Origin: Sporocytophaga sp.
Lineage (GTDB): Bacteria; Bacteroidota; Bacteroidia; Cytophagales; Cytophagaceae
Direction: 5' to 3'
Assembly: GCF_017745095.1 (NCBI RefSeq)
Contig: NZ_JAGHZZ010000007.1
Coordinates: forward strand, 87,565 to 151,564
DNA length: 64,000 nt
The translations under genes were made by a program, and so were the position numbers. Numbering within the stretch: position 1 is the stretch's first letter; each line of letters opens with the position of its first letter. The notes beneath the pieces were generated by a model. That model was not told where the DNA came from. It worked only from the letters and a program-made list of their open reading frames with translations, and did not search any database. Of the stretch, positions 9,763 through 19,319 are shown piece after piece.

Positions 9763-10725
9763 ATGAAAAAATTAATACTCCTTAGTTCCATATTGTGCAT
9801 ACTTTCTTTTATAGGCGAAAATGCTTTTGCTCAAAATCCAGCTCAGACTAAAAAGAAAGCCAAAGCTGCCAAAAAAGGCAAGAACAAAAAGAAAGAACCA
9901 TATCAAATAGTCTGGAAAGAAAGAGATTCTGATGGTGATGGTGTTCCAGACGGTAGGGATAAATGTATCCATACACCTAAAGGTGAACCTGTAACAACGT
10001 TTGGTTGTCCCTACGATGTTGATTTTGATGGAGTCTACGATTACGAAGACCAATGTAAAAACGAATCCGGACCCAAAGAAAACAAAGGTTGTCCGTGGGG
10101 AGACAGAGATAAGGACGGTATCATGGACAATAAAGACGAATGTCCTGACGTTCCTGGATTACCTCAATATAGGGGCTGTCCTGATACAGATGGAGACGGA
10201 ATCCAGGACAAAGATGATCAGTGCCCTAAAGAAAGAGGTACAGTTGCATTAAAAGGTTGTCCTCCCGCTTTTGTTGATACAGACGGAGACGGAGTTGGAG
10301 ATTATGATGACCTATGCATGAGAACTCCTGGTATTAAATCTAACAAAGGTTGTCCTGAAATTAAACCAGAAGAAAAGAAAGCATTGGAAGAAGCATTTAA
10401 AAATTTATTATTTGAAACAAACAGTGATGTTATTATCAGTTCTTCATACAACTCACTGAACAAGCTTGCTTCAGTAATGGTAAACAATCCTAAATCAAAG
10501 CTGCATTTAGAAGGACATACAGATAATGTTGGCGATGACAACTCTAACATGGATCTTTCAAAAAGAAGATCAGAATCTGTTAAACGTTATCTTGGAACCA
10601 AAGGTGTAAGCGCAAACAGAATCACAACTGATGGTTTTGGAGAAACCAAACCGGTAGACACGAACGATACCGATGCTGGCAGACAGGCCAACAGACGTGT
10701 AGAGATGAACATTATGTATGAATAG
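9763..10725 (+). CDS. OmpA-family protein with thrombospondin type 3 repeats
   Basis: Outer-membrane or periplasmic structural protein that tethers the outer membrane to peptidoglycan. Seen: signal peptide ending NAFAQ, a basic Lys/Ala-rich stretch, then five calcium-binding thrombospondin type 3-like repeats of the form DSDGDGVPD...C...GCP (about residues 45-200). A C-terminal OmpA/MotB domain follows, with LLFETNSDVI, LEGHTDNVGDDNSNMDLSKRR and NRRVEMNI (about 215-320). The long N-terminal beta-barrel of classical OmpA is missing, so anchoring must be by another route. The start is placed at the ATG at 9763 because it opens a clean signal peptide. The ATG at 9733 adds ten residues that spoil it and sits on a promoter-like TACTTTCA. 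Confidence 0.9.
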   Translation: MKKLILLSSILCILSFIGENAFAQNPAQTKKKAKAAKKGKNKKKEPYQIVWKERDSDGDGVPDGRDKCIHTPKGEPVTTFGCPYDVDFDGVYDYEDQCKNESGPKENKGCPWGDRDKDGIMDNKDECPDVPGLPQYRGCPDTDGDGIQDKDDQCPKERGTVALKGCPPAFVDTDGDGVGDYDDLCMRTPGIKSNKGCPEIKPEEKKALEEAFKNLLFETNSDVIISSSYNSLNKLASVMVNNPKSKLHLEGHTDNVGDDNSNMDLSKRRSESVKRYLGTKGVSANRITTDGFGETKPVDTNDTDAGRQANRRVEMNIMYE

Positions 10726-10750
10726 TATTATTCCCAAATAATATCTAAAT

Positions 10751-10781
10751 AAAAAATCCGGTCAAATTGGCCGGATTTTTT
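10751..10781. terminator. Bidirectional terminator between the ompA-like gene and ald
   Basis: Stem AAAAATCCGG (10752-10761) with CCGGATTTTT (10771-10780), extendable by two inner pairs, and T-runs on both strands. It sits between convergent genes and can serve both. Confidence 0.85.
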
Positions 10782-10822
10782 ATTTAGATCATTAGTACTT
10801 TTAGCTTTGTGCTTTCAACTTT

Positions 10823-12043
10823 TCAAAACCGAGCAGCTAGAATCAATTTCATATCCTTATGCTTCATATTAAATTTCTTAGCTATATAAGGATTGGTAAG
10901 ACTTCCTTTATAAGAATATACTCCTTTCATGAACCATTCTTTGGAATAAATTAATTCCTCTGTCCCTCCTTTTTTGGCTATCTGTAAAATAATTGGAGTG
11001 AATATGTTACTTAGTGCAGTTGTAGCTGTTCTTGCAACCCTTGATGCAATATTGGGAACACAATAGTGAATCACATCATATTTTCTGAAGATCGGGTTTT
11101 TGTGACTTGTAACCCTACTTGTTTCAAAACAACCACCCTGATCAATACTCACATCGATAATCACTGAATTAGGCATCATTTCAGCGACCATATCTTCAGT
11201 TACTACGCATGGACTTCCCTCGTCAGATCTTAAAGAACCTATAACTACGTCTGCTTCTCTTAATTCTTTTCTTAAAGTAATAGTATCAATTGTAGAAGTA
11301 TAAATCTGAAGTCCCAGATCATGCTTTAATCTTCTGAGCTTATAAACCTGGTTGTCAAATATCTTGACTTCACATCCCAATCCGGCAGCAGCGCGGACAG
11401 CATATTCCGCTACTGTTCCAGCTCCAAGAATCACAACTTTTGTAGGTGGTACCCCTGTAATTCCTCCTAATATAACACCCTTTCCATTTTTGCTATTGAG
11501 ATATTCAGCTGCAATTAGCATAACAGTACTGCCTGCTATTTCACTCATTGCTCTTACCACTGGCATTCCTCCTACCTTATCTTCAATAAATTCAAAGCCA
11601 AGCGCAATCAACTTTTGCTTATTGATAGCCTGAACTAGTTCTGGTGTAAGTGTTGAAATCTGAAGTGCTGAAAACAATGTACTTCCTGGCTTCATCATGC
11701 TTATTTCCTGAATGGTTGGCGGTTCAATCTTTAGAACAATATTAGACTGAAATACTTCCTGGGAGGAATAAGCTATTTTAGCGCCAGCATCACTGTATTC
11801 TTTATCTGAATACTTTGCAGATACGCCGGCACCGGTTTCTACAACCACATCGTGGCCATTATTAACCAACAATGCTACTGCTTCCGGAGTTAGACAGACC
11901 CTATTTTCAAGGTCCTGTATCTCCTTAGGAATACCAATATTAAGACGGGTTGTACCTTCAGGAATTTTCAATAGTGCTTCCTGAGGATATAAGGCATGTT
12001 CTTTTGCCAGAGCTTCAATACCCGATTTTAAGCTGCTTTTCAT
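10823..12043 (-). CDS. ald: Alanine dehydrogenase
   Basis: Cytoplasmic NAD-dependent enzyme interconverting L-alanine with pyruvate and ammonia; member of the AlaDH/PNT family. Seen: N-terminal catalytic domain with NIGIPKEIQDLENRVCLTPE (residues about 35-54), METGAGVSA-type VVVETGAGVSAKYSD, MSEIAGSTVM, then the Rossmann fold KVVILGAGTVAEYAVRAA (near 208-225). Length 406 is slightly above the 370 typical of AlaDH owing to about 30 N-terminal residues before the catalytic domain. The N-terminal half of transhydrogenase alpha (PntA) is the main alternative, but no membrane part or pntB follows. The start overlaps the tsaE stop as ATGA, so the two are translationally coupled. Confidence 0.88.
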   Translation of the reverse strand: MKSSLKSGIEALAKEHALYPQEALLKIPEGTTRLNIGIPKEIQDLENRVCLTPEAVALLVNNGHDVVVETGAGVSAKYSDKEYSDAGAKIAYSSQEVFQSNIVLKIEPPTIQEISMMKPGSTLFSALQISTLTPELVQAINKQKLIALGFEFIEDKVGGMPVVRAMSEIAGSTVMLIAAEYLNSKNGKGVILGGITGVPPTKVVILGAGTVAEYAVRAAAGLGCEVKIFDNQVYKLRRLKHDLGLQIYTSTIDTITLRKELREADVVIGSLRSDEGSPCVVTEDMVAEMMPNSVIIDVSIDQGGCFETSRVTSHKNPIFRKYDVIHYCVPNIASRVARTATTALSNIFTPIILQIAKKGGTEELIYSKEWFMKGVYSYKGSLTNPYIAKKFNMKHKDMKLILAARF

Positions 12044-12483
12044 GTTTTAGAAAGATGAAAAATTCTTTGTTGATTATTATCTACTTTTAGAGAAATTCTT
12101 AAATGATGAGGAGGAATTAGAGATTCTATTTTTGAAGGCCACTCAATAAGACATATATTTCCTGAAGAAAAATACTCTTCACTCCCTATATCAAGAGCCT
12201 CAGTCTCGCTTTTTAGTCTGTAAAAATCAAAATGGTAAATGCTATTGCTGTTATTTCCAAGATATTCATTTACCAAAGCAAACGTAGGACTGCTGACATT
12301 TTCAGAAACACCCAGTCCTTTGCATATTTCCTTGATCAAAGTTGTCTTTCCTGCTCCAATCTCACCCTCAAACAGCCATACCTTTTCCGATCCGGCAAAT
12401 TTTATTATTTCCCCTGCTACCTGTTTGAGTTCGGACAGGTCCTTGCTCAGTAAAATTTTAAAAGGTTGTGTACTTTCTCCCAT
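12040..12483 (-). CDS. tsaE: tRNA threonylcarbamoyladenosine biosynthesis ATPase TsaE
   Basis: Small ATPase that works with TsaB and TsaD to install t6A at position 37 of ANN-decoding tRNAs. Seen: Walker A GEIGAGKTTL (about residues 40-49), the switch-like VSSPTFALVNEY with the conserved SPTF, HFDFYRL, and Walker B-like CLIEWPSK. Length 147 matches the family. The gene is downstream of porX with an 83-base gap and overlaps ald by four bases. I recall the porX-tsaE-ald neighbourhood in other Bacteroidota, which suggests conserved synteny but no known functional link. Confidence 0.95.
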   Translation of the reverse strand: MGESTQPFKILLSKDLSELKQVAGEIIKFAGSEKVWLFEGEIGAGKTTLIKEICKGLGVSENVSSPTFALVNEYLGNNSNSIYHFDFYRLKSETEALDIGSEEYFSSGNICLIEWPSKIESLIPPHHLRISLKVDNNQQRIFHLSKT

Positions 12484-12507
12484 GAATTGATTGAAAGAAG
12501 AATGGTC

Positions 12508-12536
12508 TGGTTGTAAATTTACAAAAATTTATCAAC
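12508..12536. repeat. Inverted repeat between porX and tsaE
   Basis: GGTTGTAAATTT at 12508-12519 is mirrored, with one extra base, by AAATTTATCAACC at 12524-12536. There is no T-run after it on the transcribed strand, so it is not a standard terminator. It could be an operator or an RNA processing hairpin. Confidence 0.35.
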
Positions 12537-12566
12537 CAGTCAATCCATTTAATCTCCCAATAAACC

Positions 12567-14120
12567 TTACTTTGGAGACAAGGTTATAAAAGGTATAATC
12601 ATTTCTTCCAAAGAAACGCCACCATGCTGGAAAGTATCTTTGTAAAAATTGACGTAGTAGTTATAGTTATTTGGATAAGCAAAGAAGTAATCTTCAATAG
12701 TAAAAACGTAAGCTGTAGAAACATTTCTTTTGGGCAGAAACATACGCTCAGGCTTTCTACAGACATATACATCCTTTTCATCAAAGCCAAGGTTTTTACC
12801 TTGCTTATATCTCAGGTTAGTATTTGTGCTTTTATCTCCGATTATTTTAAATGGCTTTTTCACTCTTATAGTGCCATGATCTGTTGTAATGATCACTCTG
12901 CCTTTTTTCTCTGCAATTTTTTTTAATGCTTCAAGTAACGGAGAATGCTGAAACCAGGAATTAGTTAAAGATCTATATGCTGATTCATCAGGTGCGAGCT
13001 CTCTCACCATTGCCATATCCGTTCGGGCATGGGATAGCATATCGACAAAATTGTAGACGATCACATTTAACTTATTATTCATAAGGTTAGTGATATTATC
13101 CAGCAAAGATTTGCCGTGAGAAATATTGATAATTTTATTGTAAGAACTCTTAATATCTAGTTTATTCCTGACTAACTGAGCCTTTAGAAGTTCTTCTTCG
13201 AAATTATTCTTCCCTTCCTCCTCTTCATCACTTACCCAATACTGAGGAAATTTTTTCTCAATTTCGGAAGGGAGTAATCCTGAAAAAATTGCATTTCTTG
13301 CATAAGCAGTAGTAGTAGGCAATATAGAATAATAGTTAATCTCCTCATCTACATTAAAATATGCATTAATGGTTGATTCCAGAACTTTCCACTGATCATA
13401 TCTAAGATTATCAATAAGAATAAAAAATAAAGGCTGATCTTTTTCTAAAAGTGGAAATACTTTCTTTTTCATAATCTGATGAGAAAGAACAGGTTTTGAA
13501 GAATCAGCATCATTTAACCAAGACTCATAATTATCAATAATGAAATCAGCAAAGTTCTTATTGGCTTCACTTTTCTGCATATCGATAATATCCTTCATAC
13601 TTTTGTTTTCGGTATTATCAATTTCCAATTCCCAATAAACCAGTTTTTTGTATATCTCAGCCCACTCCTCATGTCCGATGCGGTCATTATAAGCCATGCT
13701 GAGATTTCTGAAATCCTGCTGATAACTGATATTTGTTTTTTCAGTAACAAGTCTTTTATTATCTAATATCTTTTTGATACTCAATAATATCTGATTCGGA
13801 TTTAATGGTTTAATGAGATAGTCAGCGATTTTGCTCCCGATGGCTTCTTCCATGATATGCTCTTCTTCACTCTTGGTGATCATGATTACCGGAAGATTCG
13901 GTTTTATAGCTTTGATTTGACTTAGTGTTTCCAAGCCGGTCATTCCAGGCATATTTTCATCAAGAAATACGATGTCATATTTCTCTTCATTACATTTCTC
14001 TAACGCATCTGCCCCGCTAGGTACAGGAGTTACATCATAGCCTTTATTATTAAGAAAAATTATGTGGGGTTTAAGTAGATCTATTTCATCATCCGCCCAT
14101 AAAATATTATATCTTTGCAT
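12567..14120 (-). CDS. porX: PorX-type response regulator with PglZ domain, T9SS regulator
   Basis: Regulator of the type IX secretion system and gliding; normally partnered with the kinase PorY, which is not in this window. Seen, numbering from the ATG at 14120: receiver domain with NILWADDEIDLLKPH and phospho-acceptor Asp54 (FLDENMPG), lysine in LIKPLNPNQ (about residues 1-120), a helical linker, then a PglZ/alkaline-phosphatase-superfamily domain (about 210-517). That domain has ILIDNLRYDQW (Asp237), LPTTTAYARNAIFSG with Thr271, and ITTDHGTIRV. Thr271 matches, from memory, the nucleophile position reported for PorX nucleotide hydrolysis. The ATG at 14141 would add seven residues ahead of the conserved start, so the later ATG is preferred. 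Confidence 0.93.
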   Translation of the reverse strand: MQRYNILWADDEIDLLKPHIIFLNNKGYDVTPVPSGADALEKCNEEKYDIVFLDENMPGMTGLETLSQIKAIKPNLPVIMITKSEEEHIMEEAIGSKIADYLIKPLNPNQILLSIKKILDNKRLVTEKTNISYQQDFRNLSMAYNDRIGHEEWAEIYKKLVYWELEIDNTENKSMKDIIDMQKSEANKNFADFIIDNYESWLNDADSSKPVLSHQIMKKKVFPLLEKDQPLFFILIDNLRYDQWKVLESTINAYFNVDEEINYYSILPTTTAYARNAIFSGLLPSEIEKKFPQYWVSDEEEEGKNNFEEELLKAQLVRNKLDIKSSYNKIINISHGKSLLDNITNLMNNKLNVIVYNFVDMLSHARTDMAMVRELAPDESAYRSLTNSWFQHSPLLEALKKIAEKKGRVIITTDHGTIRVKKPFKIIGDKSTNTNLRYKQGKNLGFDEKDVYVCRKPERMFLPKRNVSTAYVFTIEDYFFAYPNNYNYYVNFYKDTFQHGGVSLEEMIIPFITLSPK

Positions 14121-14190
14121 AGAATTAAAATTCGTAAACACTAAAAGTACATTAAATCCTTATTAATAAGTTTCGTTAACTTAAAAAGTT

Positions 14191-15420
14191 TTGAATAAGA
14201 AGAAAATATTCAACGATCCGGTTTACGGATTTATTACAATTCCCGGAAGTTTCATTTTTGATATTATTGAGCATCCCTATTTTCAGCGACTGCGAAGAAT
14301 AAAACAATTAGGACTTACAGATCTTGTTTATCCCGGCGCTCTCCATACAAGGTTCCATCATGCTCTTGGAGCTATGCATTTAATGGGTATGGCCTTAAAC
14401 AGGCTAAGGAGTCGTGGGCATCAGATCTCTGAAGAAGAAAAAGAAGCCGCTTTGGCTGCCATATTATTGCATGATATTGGCCACGGTCCTTTCTCACATG
14501 CCCTGGAGAAAACACTCCTTTCCCATATAGCTCACGAAAAGCTTTCCTACCTTATCATGGAAAAGTTGAATAAAGAGTTTAATGGGAAACTAGATCTTAC
14601 CATAAAAATGTTTCTCAATTTATACGAAAGAAAATTCTTCCATCAACTTATTTCGAGCCAGCTCGATATGGATAGAATGGACTATCTTAAGAGAGACAGC
14701 TTTTTTACTGGAGTAATGGAGGGAACCATTGGTGCCGACAGAATTATTAAAATGTTAGATATCGTTGATGATGAGCTGGTTGTAGAAGAGAAAGGAATTT
14801 ACAGCATTGAAAATTTCTTATCATCCAGAAGGTTGATGTACTGGCAGGTTTATTTGCACAAAACTACCGTGTGTGCGGAAAAAATGCTGATTCAGATAAT
14901 AAGGAGAGCTCAGCATTTATCTCTGACAGGTGAAAATCTATTTGCATCGGAAGCATTAAACGTGTTTCTACAGCAAAAAATAACACTTGAAGATTTCACT
15001 CAAAATCATCACTACCTTCAGGCTTTTACCAGTCTCGATGATTATGACTTGTGGGGAGCGATTAAAATATGGAAAAATCATAAAGACCCAGTATTATCGT
15101 TACTATGCAATCAGCTACTGGAAAGGAAGTTATTTCGAATCGAAATTTCCAGAACTCAATTTGAAGAGGAAAAGATAGAGCAGCTAAGAAAAGAAGTAGT
15201 TAAAAATCTAGGATTACCCGAAGAACACTCGGAATATTTTGTCGTAAACGGGGTTTTAAGAAACAGGGCATATCTACCAGTAAGTAATAAAATAAATGTT
15301 CTTACAAAAAGGGGACAAGTATTGGACGTAGCCCAGGCATATGATCTTCCCAACATAAAGGCCATAAGTAAAATAGTAAAAAAACATTATTTATGCTGGC
15401 CTAAAAATGTATCTTTGTAG
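14191..15420 (+). CDS. HD-domain phosphohydrolase (SAMHD1/dGTPase-like)
   Basis: Predicted cytoplasmic metal-dependent phosphohydrolase. Seen: NDPVYGFITIPGSFIFDIIEHPYFQRLRRIKQLG at the N terminus in the order typical of this family (residues 7-40), the first metal His in HTRFHHALGAMHL, the HD pair in ILLHDIGHGPFSH, and the distal Asp in LDMDRMDYLKRDS. This is the HxHDxD set. Relatives include dNTP triphosphohydrolases such as SAMHD1, but the substrate of the bacterial group with this layout is not settled. The start is TTG at 14191; the family N terminus begins there and there is no upstream ATG. It lies divergent from porX. The lpxD promoter box lies in its last codons. Confidence 0.88.
   Translation: MNKKKIFNDPVYGFITIPGSFIFDIIEHPYFQRLRRIKQLGLTDLVYPGALHTRFHHALGAMHLMGMALNRLRSRGHQISEEEKEAALAAILLHDIGHGPFSHALEKTLLSHIAHEKLSYLIMEKLNKEFNGKLDLTIKMFLNLYERKFFHQLISSQLDMDRMDYLKRDSFFTGVMEGTIGADRIIKMLDIVDDELVVEEKGIYSIENFLSSRRLMYWQVYLHKTTVCAEKMLIQIIRRAQHLSLTGENLFASEALNVFLQQKITLEDFTQNHHYLQAFTSLDDYDLWGAIKIWKNHKDPVLSLLCNQLLERKLFRIEISRTQFEEEKIEQLRKEVVKNLGLPEEHSEYFVVNGVLRNRAYLPVSNKINVLTKRGQVLDVAQAYDLPNIKAISKIVKKHYLCWPKNVSL
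15410..15417 (+). promoter_or_regulatory. Candidate -7 promoter box for the lpx operon
   Basis: TATCTTTG, an exact TAnnTTTG match, overlapping the last codons of the HD gene and ending 40 bases before the lpxD ATG. The -33 element is weak. It suggests the lpx genes can be transcribed independently of the upstream gene. Confidence 0.42.
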
Positions 15421-15457
15421 GATGGTTCATAGTTAATAATTTGTTTAAATTAGTTTA

Positions 15458-16498
15458 ATGGAATTTACCACAGGACAGATTGCCCATTTAATTGGGGGTG
15501 AAGTCAAAGGAAGTGATAGCCTGAAAATCAATAAACTGGCAAAAATTCAAGAGGGTCAGGAAGGTTGTATCTCCTTTTTATCCAATTTAAAATATGAACC
15601 TTATTTATATACCACCCAAGCTTCGGCTGTTATAGTTGACAAGAAATTCGTTCCCAAAAGCGAGGTAAAAACCACTTTAATTCTTGTTGACGATCCATAT
15701 ACCAGTTTTACTACGCTTCTTGAAGAATATCATAAATTCATAAGTTTCATGAAAACTGGTGTAGAGAATCCGTCTTTTATCGGGCAAAATTCTAACACAG
15801 GAGAAAATATTTATCGCGGAGCGTTTTCATATATAGGTAATAACTGCCAAATCGGAAAAAATGTAAAAATTTATCCACAGGCCTATATTGGAGATAATGT
15901 TACAATAGGAGACAACACCATTATTTTCTCTGGAGTAAAAATTTACTCAGATTCAAAAATCGGAAGCTATTGTACATTTCACTCAGGGGCTGTTATAGGC
16001 AGTGACGGTTTTGGATTTGCACCCCAACCGGATGGTACTTATAAAACCATCCCTCAAGTAGGAAATGTAATTATTGGAAATCATGTAGATATCGGTGCAA
16101 ATACTGTAATCGATTGCGCTACAATGGGATCAACAGTAATACATGATGGTGTAAAACTTGACAATCTGATTCAGATTGCTCACAATGTAGAAATTGGAAA
16201 AAACACTGTGATCGCCGCACAATCCGGGATTTCCGGATCTACCAAAATTGGAGAAAATTGCGTTATCGCGGGTCAAGTTGGAATCGTAGGACATATCACA
16301 CTGGCAAATAAAACTAGCATCGGTGCTCAATCCGGTGTTGGCAAATCGGTAGTAACAGAAGGAACTGCAATACACGGTTCCCCTGCTTTTGAATATAAAA
16401 AATTCCTGAAATCCAGCAGTGTTTTCAGAAAACTTCCGGAATTGCAAAAAAGAATTGAAGAACTTGAGGAAAAAATTATAAATTTGCCGACTTTATAA
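15458..16498 (+). CDS. lpxD: UDP-3-O-acylglucosamine N-acyltransferase
   Basis: Third step of lipid A synthesis: transfers a 3-hydroxyacyl chain from ACP to the free amine of UDP-3-O-acylglucosamine; cytoplasmic trimer. Seen: N-terminal uridine-binding domain (about residues 1-100), then hexapeptide left-handed beta-helix repeats (about 105-310) such as [15 protein letters not shown] and [10 protein letters not shown]. The catalytic His is in [13 protein letters not shown], and [16 protein letters not shown] is typical of LpxD. A C-terminal helix with a leucine- and glutamate-rich stretch ends the protein. Length 346 matches the family. First gene of a plus-strand run lpxD, lpxC/fabZ, lpxA, with 7 bases to the next start. 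Confidence 0.96.
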   Translation: MEFTTGQIAHLIGGEVKGSDSLKINKLAKIQEGQEGCISFLSNLKYEPYLYTTQASAVIVDKKFVPKSEVKTTLILVDDPYTSFTTLLEEYHKFISFMKTGVENPSFIGQNSNTGENIYRGAFSYIGNNCQIGKNVKIYPQAYIGDNVTIGDNTIIFSGVKIYSDSKIGSYCTFHSGAVIGSDGFGFAPQPDGTYKTIPQVGNVIIGNHVDIGANTVIDCATMGSTVIHDGVKLDNLIQIAHNVEIGKNTVIAAQSGISGSTKIGENCVIAGQVGIVGHITLANKTSIGAQSGVGKSVVTEGTAIHGSPAFEYKKFLKSSSVFRKLPELQKRIEELEEKIINLPTL

Positions 16499-16505
16499 GG
16501 GTTAA

Positions 16506-17912
16506 ATGAACGTAAAACAGCATACCATCAAGAGTCCCGTATCTATTTCAGGAGTAGGATTACATACAGGAGTAAAAGTTAACATGACTTTTGTACCTGC
16601 ACCACCTAATCACGGGATTGTTTTTCAAAGGGTTGACCTTGAAAACCAACCTATTGTTGAAGCAGACGTCGACTATGTAGTTGACCTTTCAAGGGGAACC
16701 ACAATTGAAAAAAATGGAGCAAGAGTAAGTACAGTAGAGCACACGCTTGCTGCACTTATGGGATTGCAGATCGACAATGTCCTCATCCAGATAGATGGTC
16801 CTGAAACTCCCATAATGGACGGAAGCTCTCAGCCATTTGTTGAGGCACTAGAGACTGTCGGATTTCAGGAACAAAATGCATTAAGAAACTTCTTTGAAGT
16901 TCCGCATAGCATCTTCTATAAAGACAACGAGAAGAATATAGAAATCGCAGCACTTCCACTTGACGATTATAGAGTTACTGTAATGGTAGACTATAATTCT
17001 CCGGTTTTAGGTAGTCAGCATGCTTCTCTTACAAATATCAACCAGTTTTCCAAAGAGATCGCCTCATGTAGAACTTTCTGTTTCCTACATGAGCTGGAAA
17101 TGCTTCAGAAACAAAACCTTATTAAAGGTGGAGATCTTAACAATGCTATTGTAATTGTAGACAGAGTTGTACAGGATCATGAACTGGAACACCTTGCAAA
17201 ATTATTCAATAAGCAAAAAGTAGAGGTTAAGAAAGAAGGAATTCTAAATAACCTAGAATTACGTTATAAAAATGAGCCGGCAAGACACAAACTTCTTGAT
17301 GTAATTGGAGATCTTGCTTTAGTCGGAAGACCGTTAAAAGCTCAGATCCTTGCAGCTCGTCCTGGGCACGCTGCAAACGTAGCATTTGCGAAAAAAATTA
17401 AAAAAATCATGAAAGAGGCGTCTAAGAATCAGATTCCTCATTATGATCCAAATATGCCTCCGGTACTTGATGTAAATCAGATATACAAGGCACTACCTCA
17501 CAGGTATCCGTTTAAACTTGTTGATAAAATATTTTATCTTGACGAAACAACGGTAGCAGGTATCAAAAATGTAACCATCAATGAGCCTTTTTTCCAAGGG
17601 CACTTCCCGGGAAATCCTGTAATGCCAGGAGTAATGCAAATTGAAGCAATGGTTCAAACAGGAGGAATTTTAGTATTAAATACAGTACCGGATCCTGACA
17701 ACTATTGGACCTACTTCCTAAGTATAGAAAGCTGCAGATTTAAAAGATTTGTAGTTCCCGGAGATCAGATAATATTCAAATGTGAGTTATTGGCTCCTAT
17801 AAAAAGAGGAATTGCTAAAATGCAGGGACAGGCATTTGTTGGTAATAATCTGGTTTGTGAAGCAGTAATGTCTGCAAGTATTGTAAGGAAAGACACAGGA
17901 AAATCCCTATGA
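16506..17912 (+). CDS. lpxC: Bifunctional LpxC-FabZ: lipid A deacetylase fused to 3-hydroxyacyl-ACP dehydratase
   Basis: Natural fusion typical of Bacteroidota. The LpxC half (residues 1 to about 305) is the zinc deacetylase that commits UDP-3-O-acyl-GlcNAc to lipid A. Seen: ISGVGLHTG at the start, zinc ligands His79 (VEHTLAAL), His261 and Asp265 (HKLLDVIGD), and His288 in RPGHAANV. The FabZ half (about 320-468) dehydrates 3-hydroxyacyl-ACP in fatty acid synthesis. Seen: [11 protein letters not shown], catalytic His366 in [11 protein letters not shown] and Glu380 in QIEAM. Joining them places both users of 3-hydroxyacyl-ACP under one start codon. The stop overlaps lpxA as ATGA. Confidence 0.97.
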   Translation: MNVKQHTIKSPVSISGVGLHTGVKVNMTFVPAPPNHGIVFQRVDLENQPIVEADVDYVVDLSRGTTIEKNGARVSTVEHTLAALMGLQIDNVLIQIDGPETPIMDGSSQPFVEALETVGFQEQNALRNFFEVPHSIFYKDNEKNIEIAALPLDDYRVTVMVDYNSPVLGSQHASLTNINQFSKEIASCRTFCFLHELEMLQKQNLIKGGDLNNAIVIVDRVVQDHELEHLAKLFNKQKVEVKKEGILNNLELRYKNEPARHKLLDVIGDLALVGRPLKAQILAARPGHAANVAFAKKIKKIMKEASKNQIPHYDPNMPPVLDVNQIYKALPHRYPFKLVDKIFYLDETTVAGIKNVTINEPFFQGHFPGNPVMPGVMQIEAMVQTGGILVLNTVPDPDNYWTYFLSIESCRFKRFVVPGDQIIFKCELLAPIKRGIAKMQGQAFVGNNLVCEAVMSASIVRKDTGKSL

Positions 17913-18688
17913 ATCAACCTTTAGCTTATATACATCCTCAGGCAAAAATTGCCAGAAATGTTGTAATTGAGCCTTTTTCGACAATTCATAAAAATGTTGA
18001 AATAGATGAAGGTACCTGGATCGGTCCAAATGTGACCATCATGGAAGGTGCCCGAATCGGAAAAAACGTAAAAATTTATCCAGGAGCTGTTATCTCTGCT
18101 CCCCCTCAGGATCTTAAGTTCTCAGGTGAAGAAACAACTGCAATCATTGGCGACAATTGTGTCATCAGAGAATGCGTAACTATCAATAGAGGTACTGTAG
18201 AAAAATACAAAACCGAAGTTGGTAAAAACTGCCTTCTTATGGCCTATGTGCACGTTGCCCATGACTGTATAATTGGAAACAATTGTATCCTCGCTAATTC
18301 GGTTCAGCTCGCAGGTCACGTAACAGTAGATGATTATGCTATAGTTGGTGGTTCAAGCGCTGTACACCAGTTTGTCAGAATAGGTGCGCACGCTATGATC
18401 TCTGGAGGCTCGCTTGTAAGAAAGGACATTCCTCCTTATACCAAAGCAGCAAGAGAACCACTAAGCTACTGTGGTATCAACTCTATTGGTCTTAGAAGAA
18501 GAGGTTTCAGCAACGAAAAGATCAACGAAATACAAGAAATCTACAGAACAGTATATCTTAGAGGATATAACAATTCAAAAGCATTAGATCATATTGAAGT
18601 GAACTTTACTTCTTCAAAAGAGAAAGATGAGATTGTAAATTTCATTCGCAGCTCTGACAGAGGTATCATGAAAGGGTTCAGTCAGTAA
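17909..18688 (+). CDS. lpxA: UDP-N-acetylglucosamine acyltransferase
   Basis: First step of lipid A synthesis: acylates UDP-GlcNAc at O-3 from 3-hydroxyacyl-ACP. Seen: continuous hexapeptide beta-helix repeats from residue 10 (IARNVVIEPFSTI, IGPNVTIMEGARIG), the LpxA motif SAPPQDLKF, the catalytic His in VHVAHDCIIGNN, NSVQLAGHVTV, and a C-terminal helical domain with INSIGLRRRGFS. Length 259 matches the family. It overlaps lpxC/fabZ by four bases and the ABC ATPase gene follows after three bases, so all are likely one transcript. Confidence 0.97.
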   Translation: MNQPLAYIHPQAKIARNVVIEPFSTIHKNVEIDEGTWIGPNVTIMEGARIGKNVKIYPGAVISAPPQDLKFSGEETTAIIGDNCVIRECVTINRGTVEKYKTEVGKNCLLMAYVHVAHDCIIGNNCILANSVQLAGHVTVDDYAIVGGSSAVHQFVRIGAHAMISGGSLVRKDIPPYTKAAREPLSYCGINSIGLRRRGFSNEKINEIQEIYRTVYLRGYNNSKALDHIEVNFTSSKEKDEIVNFIRSSDRGIMKGFSQ

Positions 18689-18691
18689 GAA

Positions 18692-19315
18692 ATGAATATT
18701 ATCGCTGAAAATTTAGGCAAGAGATTTGACCGCAATTGGCTTTTCAGAAATCTTAACCTGAATTTTCAGCGAAATCAATCCTATGCCATTACCGGTAGAA
18801 ATGGATCTGGGAAATCTACTTTAATCCAGATACTTGCCGGACTTTCCTCTCCCAACGAAGGAAAAGTAAAATACTTTTCAAATAATACAGAAATCTCTGC
18901 TGATCACCTATATCAAAAACTCACTTTTACTGCCCCCTATCAGGATCTCATTGAAGAATTAACCTTAGAAGAAATTATTGATTTTCATCTCACATTCAAG
19001 AAATTCAAAAACAATCTTTCCAAAAAGGATTTCATTAAGATACTGGGGCTTGAAAAGGCTTCTGACAAAAAGTTGATATATTTTTCATCTGGAATGAAGC
19101 AAAGAGTAAAACTTGGCTTTGCAATGTATACCGAATCCGAAATACTTTTCCTAGATGAGCCTACCGTAAATCTTGACGCAGCAGGAATAAACTGGTACAA
19201 AACTGAAATTCTCCAAAACATAAAGGATAGAATTGTGATTATCTGTTCTAATCAACCTTATGAATATGATTTTTGTCATGACATCATAAAGGTTGAGGAT
19301 TTTCATAAATCCTGA
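18692..19315 (+). CDS. ABC transporter ATP-binding protein
   Basis: Stand-alone nucleotide-binding subunit of 207 residues. Seen: Walker A in TGRNGSGKSTLIQILAGL (about residues 32-49), a signature-like YFSSGMKQRVKLGFAM, Walker B EILFLDEPTVNLD and a switch asparagine where histidine is usual (VIICSNQ). The Q-loop is in FTAPYQDLIEEL. The size and sequence style recall CcmA-type exporters, but no permease gene is adjacent, so the membrane partner must be elsewhere. The next gene encodes a membrane protein with few segments that is not an obvious ABC permease. Placement directly after lpxA hints at an envelope role, which is inference. Confidence 0.9.
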   Translation: MNIIAENLGKRFDRNWLFRNLNLNFQRNQSYAITGRNGSGKSTLIQILAGLSSPNEGKVKYFSNNTEISADHLYQKLTFTAPYQDLIEELTLEEIIDFHLTFKKFKNNLSKKDFIKILGLEKASDKKLIYFSSGMKQRVKLGFAMYTESEILFLDEPTVNLDAAGINWYKTEILQNIKDRIVIICSNQPYEYDFCHDIIKVEDFHKS

Positions 19316-19319
19316 AAAT

